Part shown: positions 22,074-33,403 of the stretch, in pieces | Position numbering within the stretch: position 1 is the stretch's first letter | How the letters are laid out: every line of letters starts with the position of its first letter | Program-made: the position numbers and the translations under genes | Notes under the pieces: generated by a model | The model's input: the letters and a program-made list of their open reading frames with translations, nothing else | What the model was told of the DNA's origin: nothing | The model's database searches: none | Source: Cololabis saira | Taxonomy: Eukaryota > Chordata > Actinopteri > Beloniformes > Belonidae | DNA length: 64,000 nt | Assembly (NCBI RefSeq): GCF_033807715.1 | Contig: NC_084599.1 | Location: 434,001-498,000, forward strand | Direction of reading: 5' to 3'

Positions 22074-23183
22074 ACAAATTTTAATAGTCGACTAGTCACC
22101 GACTATTGAAACGATTAGTCGACTAATCGGATAATTAGTAATTTTAAAAAAAATTTAGTTTGAGGTTGCATTAATTATGTGGCAAATGATAATAAACACA
22201 AGAAAGATGTCACGAGAGCCCTGATATAGGGACGGTTTTCTTCATCCTGCTCCCGCTGCATTTCTGACCATTACCGCCTGCAACGTGTGTGTTACACTCC
22301 CGCCCGCATCTGCAAAACTCATGAATTCATGCCCGCACGGCGCACAATAAAGATGCATTGATTTAGTGTCTTCTCCCGTCCCGCAAGAGAAAAGTCCAGA
22401 CAAATCTATCTGATTTAATGTTAACATGATCATTGTGGATTTTGATTGATAATTGACAGTTCATAGGCACCTGACTGAAAGTTAGATGCAAATCCATCAT
22501 TTTCATCAGGGCACAAGCCTTTTTTCGCTTTTCGCGCTGCATCAATTATGTGATTGAGGTTATATCAACGAGTAGGCTGTGAGTGGCTCAAATAATACTA
22601 ATAAATAACATAAAATAAACAAAGTTAAGAATGAAACAAATTAATTTAACAAATGAATCGCTTGGCCATTACATTGCTGTGGAGGGAGAGAATGCTGCTG
22701 ACCGACTGCGGTCCAGTGTGTCTCTCTTCCAAAATGCGCCACAGACACTAAACGCAGTTTCTCCAAATATTTGACTTCATTTAATACTTTGTCAGGCATA
22801 ACGTTAAAGCTTTCTTTTAAAGCCAAAACACGCTTAATATCTTACCAAGGCGAGTCCATTTCGTTCAGCACTCCGACATGCTTTCTCTTTAAATGCATTA
22901 CCGACGTGCTCCCGTGAAAAGCAAGGTCGGCTTTACAAATCTTGCAAGTCATCTTTTTATTCACCGTATCGAGGCTAAAATGCTCCCAAACTTTTTGTTT
23001 TATTTTTTATCAAAGTTTTATTACCCGCAGTTGCGCTCAGACGCTGTCGTGCATGCGCGACTCGACAGAGATTGTATTGAAGTGAGATGCCTCACTCCGT
23101 TGGAAAAAACACAATGGAATTCATTGTCGACAATTTTGATTATCAATTTTTGTCGAGAACGTCGACGAATCGTTGCAGCCCTA
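22074..23183 (-). mobile_element. hAT transposon relic with 8-bp duplication
   Basis: Termini TAGGGCTTCAAC and GTTGCAGCCCTA are inverted, and ATGGAATA flanks both sides (22066-22073 and 23184-23191). An 8-bp duplication with TAGGGCTG-type ends identifies the hAT superfamily. Subterminal TCGAC repeats (AGTCGACTA, GTCGACGAATCG) fit transposase binding sites. Only a BED-finger fragment of the transposase remains. Confidence 0.95.
22861..22955 (-). pseudogene. BED zinc finger fragment of hAT transposase
   Basis: The complement encodes TCKICKADLAFHGSTSVMHL followed by KRKH. The C-x2-C pair, the spacing and the final H-x4-H are the BED-type zinc finger at the N-terminus of hAT transposases, which binds the transposon ends. 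The frame does not continue into the RNase H-like catalytic core, so the element is non-autonomous or heavily deleted. Confidence 0.75.
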
Positions 23184-23439
23184 ATGGAATAACAGTGATT
23201 TTGAGATTGATTTTGCTGTTTTAGTTTTAGTTTTTTATGTGGCCCATTTTGATTGATTAATTTGGTTAATTCATTTTGGTAAGTAATAAACTTTATTAAT
23301 TAATAATTATCGAAGGACAATTATTAATAACTCTTTAATAACTGAACCAGCACCCCCTTTGTGGCACAACAGTACATATAGCTCTTAGTTCTCCTGCTCA
23401 CAGAGTTAATACTAATATATCTTGTCTTTTGTACCTTAG

Positions 23440-23757
23440 ACAATATGTGTCTCTCCTCTCTCTGTCCTTCATTCTCTCTGTCTGTTCTTTCTTTTCCTGC
23501 TCTGCCCAGCTGGCCTCTGGGAGGAGGGTTCCCCCTTATGATCCAGGTCCTGCTCAGAAGATTTTTCTTGCCACTGTTTGGCTTAAGGTTTTTCTCCCAC
23601 TTGGGAAAACTAGGACTAGTTTTTAACCTGCCATTGTTTATGATATGTTAATGTAATATTTGCTCTGGGGACATCTTATGGGTCTATGGAAAGATCTTAG
23701 AGACAACTTCTGTTGTAATATATGCTACATAAATAAAATTTAATTGAACTAAATTGA
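23440..23757 (+). mobile_element. GAATT-tailed short retroposon, copy 3
   Basis: A longer and more diverged version: a pyrimidine-rich leader, CTGGCCTCTGGGAGGAGG, then GAGACAACTTCTGTTGTAAT and an (AATTGAA)-type tail. Its 5' end differs from the other copies, as expected for 5'-variable retroposition or a LINE 3' end. Confidence 0.75.
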
Positions 23758-24640
23758 ATTGTTGACGTAAAGATGTAGCCCCGAATACTGTAACTTTTAT
23801 TCGTAGTTTCTTCTTTTATAGATATAAAAGAAGTGTAATAGTAGAAGACAATTTCTTTGACCATACAGATATTTACCACTGAGGCCTTTCTCTTTTCAGG
23901 TCATTGTTGACCATTCATTTTTAAATTGAGATACCTGCTACATGCCACCCACACACCAGCTAGAGAAAAGGCACACATTAATCTCTGTAAAAGCACCCAA
24001 TTAAATGGTCTGTGTCCATTTTTTTGTATTCCTCTATCCTCAAAAGTGGCCTGTGTGGTTTTCTTCCCTGTATGGTTTCTTTTCTTGTCTTGTTTCTGTC
24101 CATAAATCTCCCACTGCCTCCCTTCATGGTGTACAACCCCCAGAAAAAAGAGTGTCTGTTTGTGTTATAATTGGTTCCCAAGCACCCATTTCAGAACGAT
24201 TAGAACAGCATTTTGGTTTGGAGGACAGTTCCTCACAAAATAAGATAAGTAAGAAGTATTAAAGGTGTTGCACAACCCAGTCAGTTTAGAAATGCTGGGA
24301 GGAAGAGCTTGCACCTGGGGATAACTCAGATACACTTAGCTAAATATATAACTGTCATAAAACAGACAAATTGGTATTACAGACAAGAATATTCTTGGGT
24401 ACTGGTTGGTGCGAGCTGAGAGCAAAAACCTCAAGGTCAGAAAAACTACATGACCATAATTTGGCTATATTGCCTTAGAGATTATTTAAAGGTGTATCAC
24501 AAAATCAGATGGGATACAAAAAAAATATTCATAAGCCAATGAAAGAATGTGATAAAGAAAGAATTTATAGTTCTATGAGGTCGCAGATTATATTCGGTTA
24601 ATTTATAAGGAAATTCTTGAGTTCAATAATGAATAAATAA
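23758..24640. other. No recognisable feature
   Basis: AT-rich sequence without TE ends, long frames or repeats that I recognise. Confidence 0.4.
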
Positions 24641-25158
24641 TTAAAGCTGCAAGCAGAGATGAACGGACCCTCGCGCGTGGGATTTTCACCAATAAAGGTC
24701 AGGGAATCAAAACTAAGTCCGATGACACCACCCACGACTCTCTATGTCAAACCATTCAAAAGTTAAGGCAGAAAATAGGATCTATCAAATATCGACCAAT
24801 CAGCTACTAGTATCACTTCCAGTTTAACGTTGAAGTTTGACGCGGCGCCACTGCCACGCCATTTCACGAAACTCACGATTTTGATAACTTTTCATCGGTA
24901 ACGTCTTTTGTGTCTCCTGAGCGAGTTTTATGTCGAATGGATTATCCTGCTAGGAGGAGTTCATTAAAGTATGACACGTGAAAATGGTATAAATTGTGCC
25001 AAAATTACACGATTAATTCAAAATGGCTGACTTCCTGTTCGGTTTCGGCCATGGCGCCAAGAGACTTTTCTTTAAGGCCCTCATTTCGTCAGAAGAAAAA
25101 CAAGAACAATTCCTACAGATACAATAGGGCCTGCGCACTGTCAGTGCTCAGGCCCTAA
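24641..25158 (+). mobile_element. R1 repeat, copy D (both ends present)
   Basis: Left end TTAAAGCTGCAAGCAG with GATGAACGG after it, and right end GCACTGTCAGTGCTCAGGCC then CTAA. It is 518 bp, with a single copy of the 139-bp internal unit and a deleted right body that jumps from the GCCAAGAGACTTTTC block straight to GGCCCTCATTTCGTC. Confidence 0.92.
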
Positions 25159-25479
25159 TAATTAATTTGCATCAAAATGAGCATAGTTGAATATCTCAAA
25201 AACCGTAATAGCTAGCATGATGCAACTAAAATAGTTTGTAGTACAACACGTCCTGGGTTTTTCCATGTTGTAATGATATCTGTACGATAAACCGTTGCCT
25301 AGCAACAAGCGTCCAAAATTATTTTTGTCTTTTTTTAATTGATAGTTAAATATCGCAAAAACCGTAATAAGTAGGATGATGAGGTTGTACGGTCCTTTAG
25401 TGCCAATCAGGCCGAGTGTTTGTAAATTTGAACGATGTCTCTACGATAAAGTTCGGCCGAGCAATGAGCGTCCGAATTT
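25159..25479 (+). repeat. Degenerate ~160-bp tandem duplication between R1 copies
   Basis: Two diverged units begin GTTGAATATCTCAAAAACCG (about 25186) and GTTAAATATCGCAAAAACCG (about 25346). Both contain an ACGATAAA motif followed by GAGCAA/TAGCAAC and GCGTCC. The second unit flows into R1 copy E, so this may be an internal variant region of a longer R1 form. Confidence 0.6.
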
Positions 25480-26004
25480 TCGCCTTCTTTTTGCTTTTTG
25501 GCATCTAGCGTTGCCACTGTAACACTTTTGACTGAGAAAAGTAATGTCCGTCGAGGCACGATGGAGATGCATCCAACGATGTATGCCATGCATGGGTGCA
25601 CGTTGCGGTTCAGGCCGCATTAACGGACGAAAAAAGCGTGTGGAATAATAATAATAATTCAAAATGGCCGACTTCCTGTTCGGTTTTGGCCATGGCGCCA
25701 AGAGACTTTTCTTTAAGTTGCGACATGATACAGGCGTGTACTGATTTTCGTGCATGTACCTCAAACTGTATTGTGGGGCTTGAGGCAAGAAGTTTTCTAG
25801 GGGGCGCTGTTGAGCCATTTTGCCATGCCCATTAATTCAAACCATTAAATATCACATTTTTTGTGATGCCTGGCTTGCTTGCAAAACTTTTAGGGCACGT
25901 TTAGGGGGGCAAAAAGGCCCTCATTTCGTTGGAAGAAAAACGAGAACGAGAACAATTCCTACAAATACAATAGGGCCTTCGCGCTGTCATTCCTCGGGCC
26001 CTAA
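25480..26004 (+). mobile_element. R1 repeat, copy E (right part)
   Basis: Starts in the block TTTTTGGCATCTAGCGTTGC, passes through AAAATGGCCGACTTCCTG, GGGGGCGCTGTTGAGCC and CAATAGGGCCTTCGCGCTGT, and ends TCGGGCCCTAA. The terminal hairpin is degraded (GCGCTGTCATTCCTC). Confidence 0.9.
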
Positions 26005-27324
26005 TTATATGAATGTTTTGTAATTAACTAGTTTTAAGGATTAATTAACCCAAATTTAGAGCCTATTTGTCAGTGAAATAATTCAAAAACAAATAACTGA
26101 AATCAGTAGTTTGTCTGGTGCCCTGATAATAAAATGAGTTAGGAAGTGTGATTTACAGTTATTTTGACAGATAAACACACTCAGATATTTAAATTTTGCT
26201 GTTATTAAGAACCATCTTAGTATACAAAACATACCTTTTAAAAACAGGATCTCAAGAGTAGTTGATCCATGAGTGTTCTTCAAGTGTTCAAGTATTTATA
26301 AGTCCACAGTTACACAATCTGTCTCACAGTTAGAGATAGACAAATAGCCTGTAAACCAATGTAACCATATAGCGTCAAAGAATGCATAACGCATCAGTCA
26401 TAAAGTATGAATACTACAACTTCAACACTCCCCATCAAGCTAAACTGAAACTCATTGGACAAATCATACCCAAGTCTTTTCATCACGTTCTTTAAGGTTT
26501 GATGAGTAAAAATGTAACCAAAGAAGGCTTCAGTGCTAAGACAATACACGAAAGTTAATGATCTCAGTTCCTGCAACAATCTTCTTGCATCATTAAATTT
26601 TCTGAAATATCTCTTTCAGGGCCAAGGTCAGCCTTTAGGCATTAAAGATGATGATGCTGGTGCAATAAGCAATATGTCACCGTGAGGACTGACAGAGTGA
26701 ACAGTAGTGACACATAAACCCCAACATTCCTGGTAGGTTCCTCGTGAGATATGTCTTTAAAGAACATCAAAAATAGAGACCACTTTTTCATCGGTAACTT
26801 TAGTATTCTCTTTATATGGCTGAGGCAGCGGCTGTCTGTAGCTTCATTATAGCTGAATGTGACAGGCAGCCTGGGGCATTTGTGGTAATTACTACATTGT
26901 AGAGCATAGGTGAATGAGGGGCAAAGCATTATATGTATCCATGTCTGACCTCCTGCACATGTCTAGGTTAATTGATTTTTCTCTCTGAAGGAAGGTCTAG
27001 CTTGATGAAAAAATAAAAATATATTGTATTCCATAACTAAAAAAAAGAGTGACACAGAAGGCAGAAAAGAAATGTGGGAGATTTTAATGATGAAAAGGGG
27101 AGGCTGGTGTGATGCACAGCCTGCTGCTGATGAAAGGAGATTAAGAAATAATGGGAAAAGAAAATGATTAAGGTTGGGGAGCGAGGGATGTATTGCTTTA
27201 GGAACAAGAAGAACAAACAGAAAAACCTAGCTGAGGCTGTAGAAGGAAATGATAGCAGCTGAAACCAGATGAAACAGAACCGTTAGTGGACGTCCAGGCT
27301 TTAAAGTCCTCAGGACGTGCCTGA
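26005..27324. other. Unrecognised stretch
   Basis: About 1.3 kb with no TE termini or recognisable domains. The minus-strand frame 26642-26929 has no family resemblance. Confidence 0.45.
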
Positions 27325-27420
27325 AGTTTGGCTAACTTTTTATTTCTAAATTCCGATAAAACAGAGGTTATGGCTTTTGGTCCCACACACTTTACAGATT
27401 GGCTGATTTTATGCTGTCCA
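27325..27420 (+). pseudogene. LINE reverse transcriptase sliver
   Basis: The frame around 27335-27400 reads NFLFLNSDKTEVMAFGP, matching the palm segment just after the catalytic YADD box in L2-like LINEs, where LNxDKTEV..FGP is typical. Nothing on either side extends it. Confidence 0.5.
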
Positions 27421-27599
27421 TCTCTGTAATATCACAAAGATTAGGAACATCCATCTATGCTGCTATAGAGCTACGCTGCAGGGGGACACCAACATGATCC
27501 ACATGATCCCTCACCCCTTTTCTCTCTTCTTCTCTTTCCTTTCTTGAGCTCAATCCACAGTGATTCATTACAAGTATCCCATCACCATCATTGTGCTCC

Positions 27600-27960
27600 A
27601 TTGTTTTTGTCACAGTATTTGGGTTTGTTTTGTTCCTGTTTAATTTGGAAGTATGTGTCCTTGTGTTTAGTTATTAAGTTTGACTTCCCCTGTTCCCATT
27701 GGTCCTAATTTGTCGCACCTGTGTCTCGTAAAGTCCTATGAGTATGTTTTGTTATGTCTTTCCCTTCCTTCCTGCTGGTCCACACTGTTTTATTCCTGAC
27801 TGTTTTGGTTCTACTGTTTGTACCACAATTATGGTTTGTACCTGGTTCGGTCTAGTTTGTTTCTATTTCTGTCTAATTTGTGCTTTTTGTTTGTATTATT
27901 TAGTTTCCTACCTTTGCAATTTGCATTTGGGTCCTGCATTCCCCACGTTGGAACAACTGT
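27600..27960 (+). repeat. LTR-like dispersed repeat Y, copy 2
   Basis: Contains TCGCACCTGTGTCTCGTAAA, then TCCTGCTGGTCCACACTG, and ends with TTTGGGTCCTGCATTCCCCA. These blocks occur in the same order at 28408-28735 and inverted at 1000-1370. Confidence 0.45.
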
Positions 27961-28016
27961 AGTTTTGTTGTGCTGGTGTGCCCCTCATTTTCCCTTCTGT
28001 GTATGTTTACAGGCCA

Positions 28017-28406
28017 GGGGCCTCATTTATTAAAGAGTGTGTAGGATTCATACTAAAAGTGAACGTAAACCCAAAAGCCGAAAATGGCGGGCGCACAAAA
28101 AAATCCTGATTTGTAAAACCGTGTGCACGCACACTTGCACGCAATGTTCTCTTTATAAATCACAGTCCAGCTGGAAGGTTGCGCAGGTGAATTCGCCTCA
28201 TACCCCGCCCTCTACACACCCACTTCATACCATAAATGGGCAATGCAAAGTAGTTCATGACTGTATTTGCATATGAATGAGCCTGCTGAGCATGCGCAGC
28301 GGCTCCTGCAGCCTGTTTGTGCGTCAGGATGAATGAGACGTTACGAGCCACCGTGCCACTAAATTTCACGGAGACTGAGATCGAGATGTTGTTGTCAAGG
28401 TTGACA
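28017..28406 (+). mobile_element. Harbinger-type 5' half with start of Myb-like gene
   Basis: The terminus GGGGCCTCATTTATTAAAG is followed by palindromic GTGTGCACGCACAC-type repeats and then an ATG at 28329. That frame reads MNETLRATVPLNFTETEIEM and then LLSRL, which is the N-terminus of the Myb-like protein of PIF/Harbinger elements. In the family this protein binds the termini and escorts the transposase. The element is cut off at about 28406, where repeat Y begins, so the DNA-binding helices and the transposase are missing. Confidence 0.65.
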
Positions 28407-28407
28407 T

Positions 28408-28735
28408 TCCCCCCAGCCTTCAGTTTCTGTCTTGCCCCGCCTGTGTCCCATCTGCCCTGATTGTGTCTGCACCTGTGTCTCGTCATGTCTCGTTATCCCT
28501 TCAGTATATCTTGTCTTGTCATCCCTTGGTTCCCTGTCGGTCCGTACTGTTCCCTCCTCCATGTGCTCCATGTTTTTGATCCCTGTTCCTTGTGTTTTTG
28601 ATCCTGCTCTGCAGCGCTTTGTTTTTACCTTTTGTTGGAATAAATCCTTTGTTTTTTGAGAACTCCTGCCTCTGGCCTCCCTCTCTCTCCTGCATTTAGG
28701 TCCTAGCAAACCGAACCACAACAGTTGTGGATGAG
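28408..28735 (+). repeat. LTR-like dispersed repeat Y, copy 3
   Basis: CTGCACCTGTGTCTCGTCAT, then GGTCCGTACTGTTCCCTCC, a GGAATAAATCC signal and GAGAACTCCTGCCTCTGGCC. It joins directly to the broken Harbinger element. Confidence 0.5.
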
Positions 28736-28887
28736 GTGGAGGCCAGGAAAACCACATTATTTGGTGGTCACAGTAAAAGTAGAAAAAGTATATAAATTGT
28801 ATAAAATAAAGCGAGTGAGTGGCAGCACGTCCACGGACAGATGGTGCAGAAAAAAAAGAAGTGGTGTGATTTGAAGGAAACCTTTAA

Positions 28888-28931
28888 GGCTGATTTATGG
28901 TTCCGCGTCACACCAACGCAGAGCCTACTGA
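28888..28931 (+). mobile_element. MITE M, left-end fragment
   Basis: GGCTGATTTATGGTTCCGCG then TCACACCAACGCAGAGCCTA matches the left arm of the MITE at 4909-5082. The right arm is absent. Confidence 0.8.
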
Positions 28932-29039
28932 AACGGATTGGTTAGAGTTTTTACATGATTTAAGCTGGGAGAGGGAGGAGGGGGCGGGGCTTAGAGGAGG
29001 TGCCACTTTCAAATCTTGCTAGCTCTCAAACATCAACGA

Positions 29040-29603
29040 CCCTGCCTTTAAAAAGATGAAACAGGCCTGTAATTTTCATCATAGGAATACTTCACCTATG
29101 AGAGACAGAATGGGGGGAAAGAATCCAGGAAATCACATTGTAGGATTTAATTAATTGGTAAATTCATCGGTAAAATAAGTATTTGGTCACCTACAAAGAA
29201 GCAAGATTTCTGGCTTTCACAGACCTGTGACTTCTTCTTTAAGAGGCTCCTCTGTCCTCCACTCATTACCTGTATTAATGGCACTTGTTTTAACTGGTTA
29301 TCAGTATAAAAGACACCTGTTTTAACTGGTTACCAGTATAAACGACACCTGTCCACAACCTCAAACAGTCACACTCCAAACTCCACTATGGCCAAGACCA
29401 AAGAGCTGTCAAAGGACGTGAGAAACTAAATTGTAGCCCTGCACCAGGCTGGGAAGACTGAATCTGCAAAAGGTAACAGCTTGGTGTGAAGAAATCAACT
29501 GTGGGAGCAATTATTAGAAAATGGAAGACATGCAAGACCACTGATAATCTCCCTCCATCTGGGGCTCCAAGATCTCACCCCGTGGGGTAAAAATGATCAC
29601 AAG
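29040..29603 (+). mobile_element. Tc1/mariner relic, left part
   Basis: From CTTTAAAAAGATGAAACAGG through AAGTATTTGGTCACCTACAA to an ATG-initiated stretch (29388) encoding MAKTKELSKDVRN, the start of a fish Tc1-like transposase N-terminal helix-turn-helix. A stop follows at once. The outermost TIR (about 55 bp) is lost. At 29595-29603 the sequence GATCACAAG is interrupted by the L1-like LINE and resumes at 42626. Confidence 0.92.
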
Positions 29604-29751
29604 GACTTCCGGGTTACGCCAGCATGGAGTAGTCGCATATCCCAGTGCTCCCACAAACTTAATTGTTGCTACTTTGTCTAGTCAAACTTAATTGGCTCAA
29701 TCTAGTATAACGATATAACACAGTTGCTATTACCATCTGACACAAAGAAAA

Positions 29752-30457
29752 ATGACTTCAAAGCCCAGGAAAGAAGAACAGAAGAAAGAGGATACGTCTG
29801 GTGCCCCGGACTTGGCGGCGTTAGCAACAATGCTAACGAAGCGCAAGGCTTCACTCTCAACAGAGCTTAACTCAGCATTTGCAAAGTTTGAAGCAAAACT
29901 GGACAAAATTCAGACCTCCATAACGGAACACCACCAACGGATCTCATCTTTGGAGTTACATGCCGACACGACCAGCGAGGCCTTACAAGCCTTACAAACA
30001 ACATTATCTACACTTCCCGAGGACAACGCCAAACTGAGGGCTAAAGTCACTGACCTGGAGGGTAGAAGCCGCGGAAATAATGTCCGAATTATCGGCCTTC
30101 CGGAGAACATCGAGGGCCCCCGCGCTACAACAGTCTTCTCAAAGCTCCTGGTTGAGGTATTTGGAGAGCAAATACTCACATCTCAGGGGTAAACTTAAGT
30201 ATAAGGGCAACCTGATTCACATATTTGAAGACTACAGCCCCGAAATACTGGAACAACGCTCTGCATACCAAGAAGTCATGAAGGAGCTGTACAAGCTGTA
30301 CTGGGCTGCAAGCCGGCTCTCCATTACCCGGCCAGGCTATTCATCACGACTGGAAGAGGGGAGAAGAAGCGGATCCTCTAGGTGCAGGAGGCTCGCCAGT
30401 TCATCACCTCACAGCGCCAGCACGGAGCCGCGCATACGGGGGTTTAACCTCGGCTGA
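29752..30457 (+). pseudogene. L1/Tx1-like LINE ORF1
   Basis: ORF1 proteins of this clade are RNA-binding chaperones that coat the LINE transcript. The frame from ATG 29752 is charged at the N-terminus, then heptad-rich (about residues 35-105; LDKIQTSITEHHQRISSLEL shows the pattern), and then enters the RRM-like part with NNVRIIGLPENIEGP at about residue 115. It stops after VFGEQILTSQG (30192). Sequence resumes in another frame as YKGNLIHIFEDYSPEILEQR, the conserved C-terminal domain. About 100-150 bp seem deleted at the break near 30190, and the tail is frameshifted again. Confidence 0.85.
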
Positions 30458-30614
30458 AACGTTTGGTGGCTTCTAGTTTGAGAAGCTAACTGTTGGCTAA
30501 CTTTCATTGCCTGTCAGCTGGATCAGTATTAAAATGGTGGACATGCGGGAGAGGTAAGCTGCAATGTAATAACCAGATCTAGCAGACTTGTTGAAACCAT
30601 TGAATTTCATTATT

Positions 30615-30773
30615 ATCCTCTAATGCAGCCCTGACAATGTCATATTGTTGGGAAATAATGGTTATGGTGTTATGTTTTTGCTCTCTTTGTCACTTTGTAA
30701 TTCAGACACTCCCTACAGACTCGTTTTGGTCTGCCCTTTAACTTTAGTTGTGCTCTGTTTTTAGGTAGACTTA
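30615..30773 (+). repeat. LINE spacer tandem unit, copy 1 (first piece)
   Basis: CCCTGACAATGTCATATTGT to TTTAGGTAGACTTA matches 36407-36580 with gaps. The match resumes after the LTR-like element (about 32764-32870, CTGTGTCAAAGATGGT versus CTGTGTCCTAGATTGT). Confidence 0.75.
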
Positions 30774-32763
30774 TGTAACGGTTACCGATGGTAAGTATAT
30801 AGGTGATATTTATTGAACCAGTATCAGTAAGGTCTAGGAACGACTGTAGAGCCTGAAAACCTGTGTCAGCAGAAATACCACACACACACACACACACACA
30901 ACGGAATGGTTTGAATTCAAATGTATTGTTTACCAAATAATAAACATGAGTTTACAGACTCTGCCTACCTAAGCCGGCTTCCTAGTGTGCACAAATGCAC
31001 AATAAATGGGCCCATAAAAATAAATAAAATAAAATGGAGGTTTCTTCAAAATAAAGAGTTCAATGTCCAATGCGTACTGCTCCTTTAAGGAAAGAAGCAA
31101 AGGTCTTCTTGTGTATGAGTGTGTGTTCTTTAATGTCTGTGTTCGAACTACCCGGGTAGATTTTGAGTGTTAGTCTTATCTGTATGTTAATGAAGAGCAA
31201 ATCGACGATGCTGTGCTCTACAGATGGATCCTGCGGCTGGCCACACCGCGTTGCTGGTTCCTCCACAGTCAATCTTCCATTTAAACTGGCTCGCCACTGA
31301 ACATTAAGTTCAGATCCCGATCGACTCGGTCTGGGTAAAAAACCAACGAAGCGACCAGCGAAGAATGCATGTTATATATAATTTTCTCTCTATCGATCTC
31401 CTTAAATCATCACTATTAATTAACATTTCCTCTCTTAGTATATCAATCATGAAAGATACACACTGTCTAATCATTGCAAAAATGAATAGAATTTCATCAC
31501 ATCACACAAGATATTCAATTCAATTTAATTCAATTTTATTTATATAGCGTCTAATACAACAGAGTTGTCTCTAGACGCTTTCCAGAGACCCATACCCAGA
31601 ACATGACCCCCGAGCAGTTATTACATAAACAATGGCAGGTAAAAACTCCCATAGTGGGAGAAAAACCTTAAGCCAAACAGTGGCAAGGAAAAACTCCCCT
31701 TTAGGAGGGAAGAAACCTTGAGCAGGACCAGGCTCGTAGGGGGGGACCCTCCTGCCGAGGGCCAGACTGGTGGGTCAGGGACGGCAACAGCAAGTTCCAG
31801 TATCAATTAGCTGCAAATCATGTAGCCTACACCAAATCACAACATTCACTTCAACATGTAAATGAAATAATATAATATATTTAAACTCACTATTTATATT
31901 TTTAACAAATTAAATCTATTTATTCTCTTTTAACACCACTGTAATTGTAACATATTTTTAATTAAACATAGGCCCTTTAATATTCAGCCCTCTTTTAACT
32001 GTTAGGATGGACCAACAGCCCTTATGTATTCACTTAAGCATATTTAAACCATTAAATTACCTTAAACATACAGGTAATCAATCAATATTCCTGCAGTAAC
32101 ATAACTTTAACCTCAAACAATTAAATAAAAGACACCTTTAATGGTGTAAAACACTGTTACTGCTCTGCTACAGTATCACAGCTGCATAGTGTAAGTGAAC
32201 CTTAGCATGACAGTGCACAATTAGCTCGCGGCTAATGCTATTAGCTCGCGACTAGCGGGATTAGCTCGGTGCTAACGTAATTAGCATATCTTTTTACACT
32301 CATTTATCACAGCTAAAATTTATCTGTATCTGTGTAGTCTCTCGTACTTTCGGCGACAGTATCACAGCTCCGATTGGTTTTTATTCATGGATGAAGAGAC
32401 ACAGTCCCAAGGAGTCCTGATAGCCAAGATGGCGGATTAGCATTAGCATTTCTTACCGGAGCTAAGGCCTGCTAACAGAGGCTCTCCATTCCAGCTGAAT
32501 CTTCACACAATGTAACACCCTGACGAACGAATAACATGTTAACAGTCTGTACCAGGCGAATTATAGTGAATTTCTGGTGTGAGGAGTGTTTATTTGTTAC
32601 CGGGAGTTCTCAGTTTGTAGCTGTGTGCTCTTGGCAATGACTTCTGCCGAAAAGAGAGTGAACACAGGCTGACCGTTTACTCATAGCGGACGCGCCACCC
32701 TCTGGTCGGCCAGGGAACTGCACCGTTCCACAACATTAAGCTCTGAAACCCAGGTGGGTTACA
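30774..32763. mobile_element. LTR-like element with 4-bp duplication
   Basis: Starts TGTAACGG, ends GGGTTACA, and CTTA flanks both sides (30770-30773 and 32764-32767). It carries a short (CA)n run at 30881-30900 and the inverted retroposon at 31514-31790. A block of repeated TTAGCTCGCGGCTA-like motifs lies at 32220-32285. No coding region is seen, so a solo LTR is the simplest reading. Confidence 0.55.
31514..31790 (-). mobile_element. GAATT-tailed short retroposon, copy 4
   Basis: Inverted copy beginning with TTCAATTCAATTTAATTCAA, then TATATAGCGTCTAATACAAC, and ending GAGGGCCAGACTGG. Very similar to 7944-8200 but without that copy's clear duplication. Confidence 0.85.
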
Positions 32764-33403
32764 CTTATACTTATAAGGCGCGAGGGCTGTGTCAAAGATG
32801 GTATGCTGCTGCACTCTGTCTTGTGCTGTTTTGTCAATCTACTTGGGAGACTCACCTTGCTTATCCTCAAAATTTTTTTGGGAAGGTGAGGTAATGTGAG
32901 ACGTCGTATAATGTGAGACACCCCCTGTATCTAGGCAACGGTACACATTTGTGGTCAAGTGACCGTCATGTTTTCAAGCCCCTCCCATTTCCCACTGGCT
33001 ATGAAGAAGAGAACCTCATGGTGATTTGGTAAGCATGCTTTTTTGATAAAAATATGTTTTTTGCATGTAAAAGTAAAATTTCTTCCTGTCAACTTAATCA
33101 ACGATTGTGTCAAAACAAATTAATTCAGGTAGAAAAACTTATATCATCCATGTTCATGAACTACCATTATATAACACTGTGTGATTGATGCTCGTTGAAG
33201 ATTAGCCTGAAACGCTAGAGAGGGTGTTTTTTCTAAAAAGGTGGCTGTGGGTTAAAATGAGACAAATGGTTTGAGGTAAAGTGAGACATGTGTCACTTTA
33301 CCGCATCATGAAGTTAAGAAGTTCAGTTCAGTCTGAAAGGTATTTTAAAGTAATATTACATTACATTTGTTTTATTCGTTATAACCATTGTAGAGAAGCC
33401 ATA

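Larger units (their letters stand above)
21740..23371 (+). mobile_element. Family L LTR-like element, copy 2 (5'-incomplete, split by hAT)
   Basis: After a (CA)n run (about 21752-21814) the sequence follows the same order as the complement of 49620-49175: TAAATAAATTCTGATT, GAGAGAAGTTGTTTGTG, GGACTCCTTCCTTCA-like, then, beyond the hAT insertion, AATTATTAATAACTC and the end GTGGCACAACA at 23371. The start of the element could not be found, so no duplication can be paired with GTAC after the end. Confidence 0.75.

Noticed and set aside
31060..31272. TTCGAA-containing stretch as a tRNA gene
   Set aside because: No cloverleaf or A-box/B-box pair can be drawn around it.
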